Below, one piece after another: positions 60,516 to 64,000 of a stretch of 64,000 bases of DNA. Below the pieces are notes generated by a model. That model had not been told where the DNA came from and made no database searches. It saw only the letters and a list, made by a program, of their open reading frames with translations. The DNA comes from Laedolimicola ammoniilytica. Lineage in GTDB: Bacteria > Bacillota > Clostridia > Lachnospirales > Lachnospiraceae. How positions within the stretch are numbered: position 1 is the first letter of the stretch; the number at the start of each line of letters is the position of its first letter. Where the stretch lies: positions 62,001 through 126,000 of the forward strand of contig NZ_JAOQKC010000004.1 in assembly GCF_025567165.1 (NCBI RefSeq), given 5' to 3'. A program made the translations under genes and the position numbers.

Positions 60516-60566
60516 AGAGCCCATAGCCTTTCGGTCTTTCCACCATATATTTTCCCAAATTAAGCA

Positions 60567-60595
60567 TTGACAAACAGCACCTCGCGGTATACAAT
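60567..60595 (+). promoter_or_regulatory. Promoter of the TrpX-like ABC operon
   Basis: TTGACA (60567-60572) and TACAAT (60590-60595) have 17-base spacing, about 92 bases before the coding start. Confidence 0.82.
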
Positions 60596-60621
60596 GTAAA
60601 AAGTAATGCGGCACTTTAATA

Positions 60622-60648
60622 CGTCAAAGCATCGTGGCGTCAAAGCAT
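60622..60648 (+). repeat. 11-base direct repeat in the TrpX-like leader
   Basis: CGTCAAAGCAT occurs at 60622-60632 and 60638-60648 (period 16) in the untranslated leader, just downstream of the promoter. It could be an operator or a chance duplication. Confidence 0.4.
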
Positions 60649-60686
60649 TAGCGCCGCAAAATGGAGGATATACAGGAGGATTTACT

Positions 60687-61730
60687 ATGAAAAAGTTACT
60701 CGCATTAGCACTGGCAGGAACCATGACCCTGTCACTGGCGGCCTGCGGAGGAAGTAAGGCTGATACCACAACCACAGATACCGCGGCAGCAGAAGAAACC
60801 ACAGAGACAGCCGATACCGCAGACGCGGCTTCCACAGACGGACAGACCTACACCATAGGTATTTGTCAGCTGGTACAGCATGAGGCGCTGGATGCAGCGA
60901 CCCAGGGCTTTAAGGATGCAGTGGAAGAAGGACTTGGAAAGGATAACGTAACCTTTGAGGAGCAGAATGCGTCCGGAGATTCCGCTACTTGCGCGACGAT
61001 CATCAATCAGTTTGTATCCGATAATGTGGATCTGATTCTGGCAAACGCCACACCGGCCCTGCAGGCGGCAGCACAGGGAACCGATACCATTCCGGTACTG
61101 GGAACCGCTGTTACAGAGTATGGCGTAGCGCTTGATATCGACAATTTTGACGGCCTGGTAGGAACCAACGTATCCGGTACTTCCGACCTGGCGCCGCTGG
61201 ATCAGCAGGCAGCTATGCTGCAGGAGCTGTTCCCGGATGCAAAGAATGTAGGACTTCTGTACTGCTCCGCTGAGGCAAACTCCCAGTACCAGGTAGACAC
61301 CGTACAGGCAGCCCTGGAGAAGCTTGGCTATACCTGCAAGCAGTATTCCTTCTCTGATTCCAACGATCTGGCTTCCGTAGCTACAACTGCTGCAAATGAA
61401 AGCGATGTCATATATCTGCCGACTGATAATACCGTAGCGTCCAATACAGAAATTGTCCGCAATATCTGCGAGCCGGCCGGTGTTCCGATTATCGCCGGTG
61501 AGGAAGGCATCTGCGCAGGCTGCGGCGTGGCAACTCTTTCCATCAGCTACTACGATCTGGGCGTAGCAACCGGTAAGATGGCAGTGAAGATTCTGACCGG
61601 CGAGGCAAACGTATCTGAGATGCCCATCGAGTATGCACCGGAGTTCACAAAGAAATACAATCCGGAGCTGGCAGAGGCTATGGGCGCAACCATTCCGGAT
61701 GACTATGTAGCAATTGAGACAGCAGAGTAA
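60687..61730 (+). CDS. ABC transporter substrate-binding lipoprotein (ABC_sub_bind / TrpX-like)
   Basis: The 347-residue lipoprotein starts at ATG 60687 after ACAGGAGGATTTACT. The signal has a lipobox LAAC at about residues 17-20, then a Thr/Ala-rich tether (TTTTDTAAAEETTETADTAD region). The mature part is a PF04392-type binding fold: TYTIGICQLVQHEALDAATQGF, VSDNVDLILANATPALQAAA and AGVPIIAGEEGICAGCGVATLSISY. Family members bind aromatic or other amino acids; tryptophan is not proven. It is the first of three genes encoding an importer. Confidence 0.9.
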   Translation: MKKLLALALAGTMTLSLAACGGSKADTTTTDTAAAEETTETADTADAASTDGQTYTIGICQLVQHEALDAATQGFKDAVEEGLGKDNVTFEEQNASGDSATCATIINQFVSDNVDLILANATPALQAAAQGTDTIPVLGTAVTEYGVALDIDNFDGLVGTNVSGTSDLAPLDQQAAMLQELFPDAKNVGLLYCSAEANSQYQVDTVQAALEKLGYTCKQYSFSDSNDLASVATTAANESDVIYLPTDNTVASNTEIVRNICEPAGVPIIAGEEGICAGCGVATLSISYYDLGVATGKMAVKILTGEANVSEMPIEYAPEFTKKYNPELAEAMGATIPDDYVAIETAE

Positions 61731-61776
61731 GCTGGAACAGTACATTTCGCATGAATTTAAAAAAGAATGTGTTGAG

Positions 61777-61812
61777 GCGGGTAAAAAGGACTTCCCTTTT
61801 TACCTGCTTTTT
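61777..61812 (+). terminator. Terminator-like hairpin between the TrpX-like gene and the permease
   Basis: A 13-base-pair stem (61777-61789 with 61795-61807, one G-U pair) is followed by TTTTT, 46 bases after the binding-protein stop. It would lower transcription of the downstream permease and ATPase genes. A TATAAT is present at 61815-61820, but no -35 box precedes it. Confidence 0.75.
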
Positions 61813-61872
61813 GCTATAATATTGAAAGCTTTACGCATTTTTTGCGTGATTACAAGGCAGGAGGATAGAAAA

Positions 61873-62802
61873 GTGGATGTTTTAAAGTTTTTGAATGCAT
61901 TGCCCGGTCCCTGCGCGCAGGGTCTGATCTGGGGTATTATGGCAATTGGTGTGTACATCACCTATAAGGTGTTGGATTTGGCGGATCTGACGGTAGACGG
62001 AACCATGGCTACCGGAGGCGCGGTCTGTATTATGATGATGCAGAGCGGCCATTCCGTATGGATGTCCCTGTTTGTGGCGTTCCTGGCAGGTATGCTGGCA
62101 GGTCTGGTGACCGGTTTATTCCATACAGCCATGGGAATTCCGGCGATTCTGGCAGGAATCTTGACCCAGCTGGGACTCTACTCGATCAATCTCCGTATCA
62201 TGGGGGAAAAGGCAAACCAGGCCCTGGCTTTCGGAAAGTATGACCAGATTGTTTCCCTTCGCTGGGTAAAGGGTGTTCCCTTCTATCAGAATACCAATTT
62301 TGTGGCGGGCGTGTTTGTCCTTTTCATTATCGGAATTCTGTACTGGTTCTTCGGAACAGAGCTGGGCTGCTCCATCCGGGCGACCGGCAATAATGAGCAT
62401 ATGTCCAGAGCCCAGGGTATCAATACCGATACCAGCAAGATCCTTGGTCTGATGATTTCCAACGGTATCGTGGCTCTGTCCAGCGGCCTGTATGCCCAGT
62501 ACAACGGCTTCGCCGACGTCAACGCAGGCCGTGGCGCCATCGTTATCGGACTGGCAGCCGTTATCATCGGAAACGTTATCTTCGGAAAAATCAGCCGGAA
62601 CTTCGGCTTTAAGCTCTTTACGGTAGTGCTTGGCGCTATCATTTACTGGATTGTATATCAGCTGGTTATCATGGCAGGCCTGAACGCCAACGACATGAAG
62701 CTGATCTCCGCCCTGGTAGTGGCCGTATTCCTGGCTATCCCGTACCTGAAGGGCAAATATTTTGCAAAACCGGTAAAAAAGGGAGGTGCGGCAAATGCTT
62801 AG
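61873..62802 (+). CDS. ABC transporter permease (TrpY-like)
   Basis: The GTG at 61873 follows GGCAGGAGGATAGAAAA and gives a 309-residue protein with about ten membrane helices. An earlier frame start at 61714 lies in the hairpin region and is rejected. Segments such as GLIWGIMAIGVYITYKVLDLADLTVDGTMATGG (key LADLTVDGTMATGG) and IAGGLTRAT-like GCSIRATGNNEHMSRAQGINTD match BPD-type permeases of branched-chain or aromatic amino-acid-like uptake systems. It is the membrane channel for the TrpX-like protein. Confidence 0.9.
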   Translation: MDVLKFLNALPGPCAQGLIWGIMAIGVYITYKVLDLADLTVDGTMATGGAVCIMMMQSGHSVWMSLFVAFLAGMLAGLVTGLFHTAMGIPAILAGILTQLGLYSINLRIMGEKANQALAFGKYDQIVSLRWVKGVPFYQNTNFVAGVFVLFIIGILYWFFGTELGCSIRATGNNEHMSRAQGINTDTSKILGLMISNGIVALSSGLYAQYNGFADVNAGRGAIVIGLAAVIIGNVIFGKISRNFGFKLFTVVLGAIIYWIVYQLVIMAGLNANDMKLISALVVAVFLAIPYLKGKYFAKPVKKGGAANA

Positions 62803-63592
62803 AGTAGAAAATGTATGGAAGACCTTCAACGCAGGAACCGTAAATGAAAAGACGGCTCTGTCCGGACTGAATCTTCATCTGAACGAGGGAGATTTCGTTA
62901 CGGTCATCGGCGGTAACGGAGCGGGAAAATCCACCATGCTGAACGCGGTGGCAGGCGTGTGGCCCGTGGACGAGGGAAAAATCTTTATTGACAATGTGGA
63001 CGTGACAAAGCTTCCGGAGCACAAGCGCGCGGCATATCTTGGACGCGTGTTCCAGGATCCCATGACCGGAACCGCAGCCGGTATGCAGATTGAGGAAAAT
63101 ATGGCGCTGGCTGCCAGAAGAGGCGCGATGCGCTTTCTGAAGCCGGGCATTACCCAGAAGGAGCGGGAGTATTATAAGGAACGCCTGTCAGCCTTGGGAC
63201 TGGGCCTGGAGGATCGTCTGACCAGCAAGGTCGGCCTTCTGTCCGGCGGACAGAGACAGGCGCTGACCCTTCTGATGGCGACCCTAAAGAAGCCGCGGCT
63301 TCTGCTCCTGGACGAGCATACCGCAGCTCTGGATCCGAAGACCGCGGCCAAGGTACTGGATGCCACTGACCGCATCGTCGGCGAGGATCACCTGACTACC
63401 CTGATGATCACCCACAATATGAAGGATGCTATCGCCCATGGTAATCGTCTGATCATGATGTACGAGGGCCATGTCATCTACGATGTGGCGGGCGAGGAGA
63501 AGAAAAATCTGAAGGTATCCGACCTGCTGACCAAATTCGAAGAGGTCAGCGGCGGTGAGTTTGCCAACGACCGGATGATGCTGACCAACTAG
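62795..63592 (+). CDS. ABC transporter ATP-binding protein (TrpZ-like)
   Basis: The 265-residue ATPase starts at ATG 62795 after GGGAGGTGCGGC and overlaps the permease stop by 8 bases. It has Walker A GGNGAGKSTML (about residues 41-50), signature LSGGQRQALTLLM, Walker B LLLLDEHTAALD and the switch His in MITHNMKDAIAHG. The LDEHTAALDPKTA wording is characteristic of this ATPase subfamily. With the two upstream genes it forms a complete importer. Confidence 0.92.
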   Translation: MLRVENVWKTFNAGTVNEKTALSGLNLHLNEGDFVTVIGGNGAGKSTMLNAVAGVWPVDEGKIFIDNVDVTKLPEHKRAAYLGRVFQDPMTGTAAGMQIEENMALAARRGAMRFLKPGITQKEREYYKERLSALGLGLEDRLTSKVGLLSGGQRQALTLLMATLKKPRLLLLDEHTAALDPKTAAKVLDATDRIVGEDHLTTLMITHNMKDAIAHGNRLIMMYEGHVIYDVAGEEKKNLKVSDLLTKFEEVSGGEFANDRMMLTN

Positions 63593-63627
63593 ACAAAGCA
63601 GAAAGCGAAGATTCCCTGTTGAAATGG

Positions 63628-63656
63628 TTGACAACGGGTGTCGAACTTGGTAGAAT
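63628..63656 (+). promoter_or_regulatory. Promoter of ilvN
   Basis: TTGACA (63628-63633) and TAGAAT (63651-63656) have 17-base spacing, 73 bases before the coding start. Confidence 0.8.
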
Positions 63657-63672
63657 CAAGAGAAAGATTTGC

Positions 63673-63701
63673 CTGCGCGGACGGGACAACTGTCCGCGCA
63701 G
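63673..63701 (+). promoter_or_regulatory. GC-rich hairpin in the ilvN leader
   Basis: CTGCGCGGAC (63673-63682) and GTCCGCGCAG (63692-63701) form a 10-base-pair stem with a 9-base loop, within the short untranslated leader. No T run follows, so it is not an obvious terminator. Confidence 0.6.
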
Positions 63702-63728
63702 CGAACACTTAAAAGGGAAGGGAAAGCT

Positions 63729-64000
63729 ATGAAACGAGTTGTATTTTCTATTCTGGTCGATAATACCTCCGGTGTGTTAAGCCGCATCGCAGGCCTGTTC
63801 AGCCGCCGTGGTTATAATATCGACAGTCTGACGGTTGGCGTAACCGCCGATCCCCGTTATTCCCGTGCTACCGTAGTAGCCAAGGGCGACGAGATTATTA
63901 TGCAGCAGATTGAGAACCAGTTGAATAAGCTGGTAGACGTGATTGATATCAAGCGCCTGGAGCCCGAAACTTCTATCTGCCGCGAGCTGATTATGATTAA
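63729..64000 (+). CDS. ilvN: Acetolactate synthase small (regulatory) subunit, N-terminal part
   Basis: The frame is cut by the right edge after 90 residues. It begins VVFSILVDNTSGVLSRIAGLFSRRGYNIDSLTVG (an ACT domain, with key VDNTSGVLSRIAGLFSRRGYNI), typical of the valine-sensing small subunit of acetohydroxyacid synthase. It regulates the catalytic IlvB subunit in branched-chain amino acid synthesis. ATG 63729 follows AAAGGGAAGGGAAAGCT. Confidence 0.93.
   Translation, partial: MKRVVFSILVDNTSGVLSRIAGLFSRRGYNIDSLTVGVTADPRYSRATVVAKGDEIIMQQIENQLNKLVDVIDIKRLEPETSICRELIMI

Noticed and set aside
60732..61745. A 337-codon minus-strand frame opposite the TrpX-like lipoprotein.
   Set aside because: Rich in Cys/Gly/Ile from codon bias of the sense gene; no features of a real protein.

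Overview
The window is a bacterial chromosome segment that most resembles a spore-forming, Gram-positive member of the Clostridia, probably Lachnospiraceae. The main reasons are a complete spoIIIA sporulation operon, a T-box leader on tyrS, the Firmicutes order plsX-acpP-rnc-smc-ftsY and ylxM-ffh-rpsP-khpA-rimM-trmD, TTGACA/TATAAT promoters with 17-base spacing, AGGAGG ribosome sites and no CCA encoded on the tRNA. The taxonomic call is inference from gene content. Almost all of the window is ordinary core chromosome. There is no prophage, CRISPR array or insertion sequence.

Layout. 0-6.5 kb: the end of an OPT peptide transporter, a PqqD-like protein, a CapA-like phosphoesterase, tRNA-Glu, and a cobalamin riboswitch controlling a BtuFCD-type uptake operon. 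6.5-11.2 kb: T-box-tyrS, a small conserved protein, and alaS. 11.3-16.1 kb: spoIIIAA to spoIIIAH. 16.1-23.7 kb: aroC, tgt, yajC, gpmI, secG, rnr and smpB. 23.7-26.3 kb: a VapD-like toxin candidate with an unknown partner, then recQ. 26.5-31.3 kb: the MetV/MetF methylenetetrahydrofolate reductase pair, azlCD, a duplicated CmpB-type membrane protein, and tmRNA. 31.3-43.3 kb: a ferredoxin-tailed aldo/keto reductase, then plsX, acpP, rnc, smc, ftsY, ilvA, mntP, ylxM, ffh, rpsP and khpA. 43.4-52.8 kb: rimM, trmD, a MATE exporter, uraA, rplS, lepB, rbgA, lepB, rnhB, yraN and pgeF. 53-60.4 kb: prs (minus strand), a DUF512 radical-SAM protein, der, plsY, gpsA and a pair of membrane-anchored unknown proteins. 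60.5-64 kb: a TrpXYZ-like ABC importer and the start of ilvN.

How the genes fit together. The window concentrates translation and quality-control functions (tyrS, alaS, tgt, rnr-smpB-ssrA, rimM, trmD, rpsP, rplS, rbgA, der), protein export (yajC, secG, ftsY, ffh, two signal peptidases) and phospholipid precursor synthesis (plsX, acpP, plsY, gpsA).

Most notable observations. (1) trmD is fused in frame to a complete HAD hydrolase domain. (2) A dispersed multi-hairpin repeat occurs in three full copies and one partial copy. Its arm sequences change together between copies, and one copy supplies the -35 box of the ylxM-ffh promoter. (3) A two-gene VapD-like cassette lies between smpB and recQ. 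(4) An isolated, very long near-perfect stem-loop lies at 60.42-60.52 kb. No single previously undescribed multi-gene system is evident. The repeat family and the TrmD-HAD fusion are the best candidates for something new.
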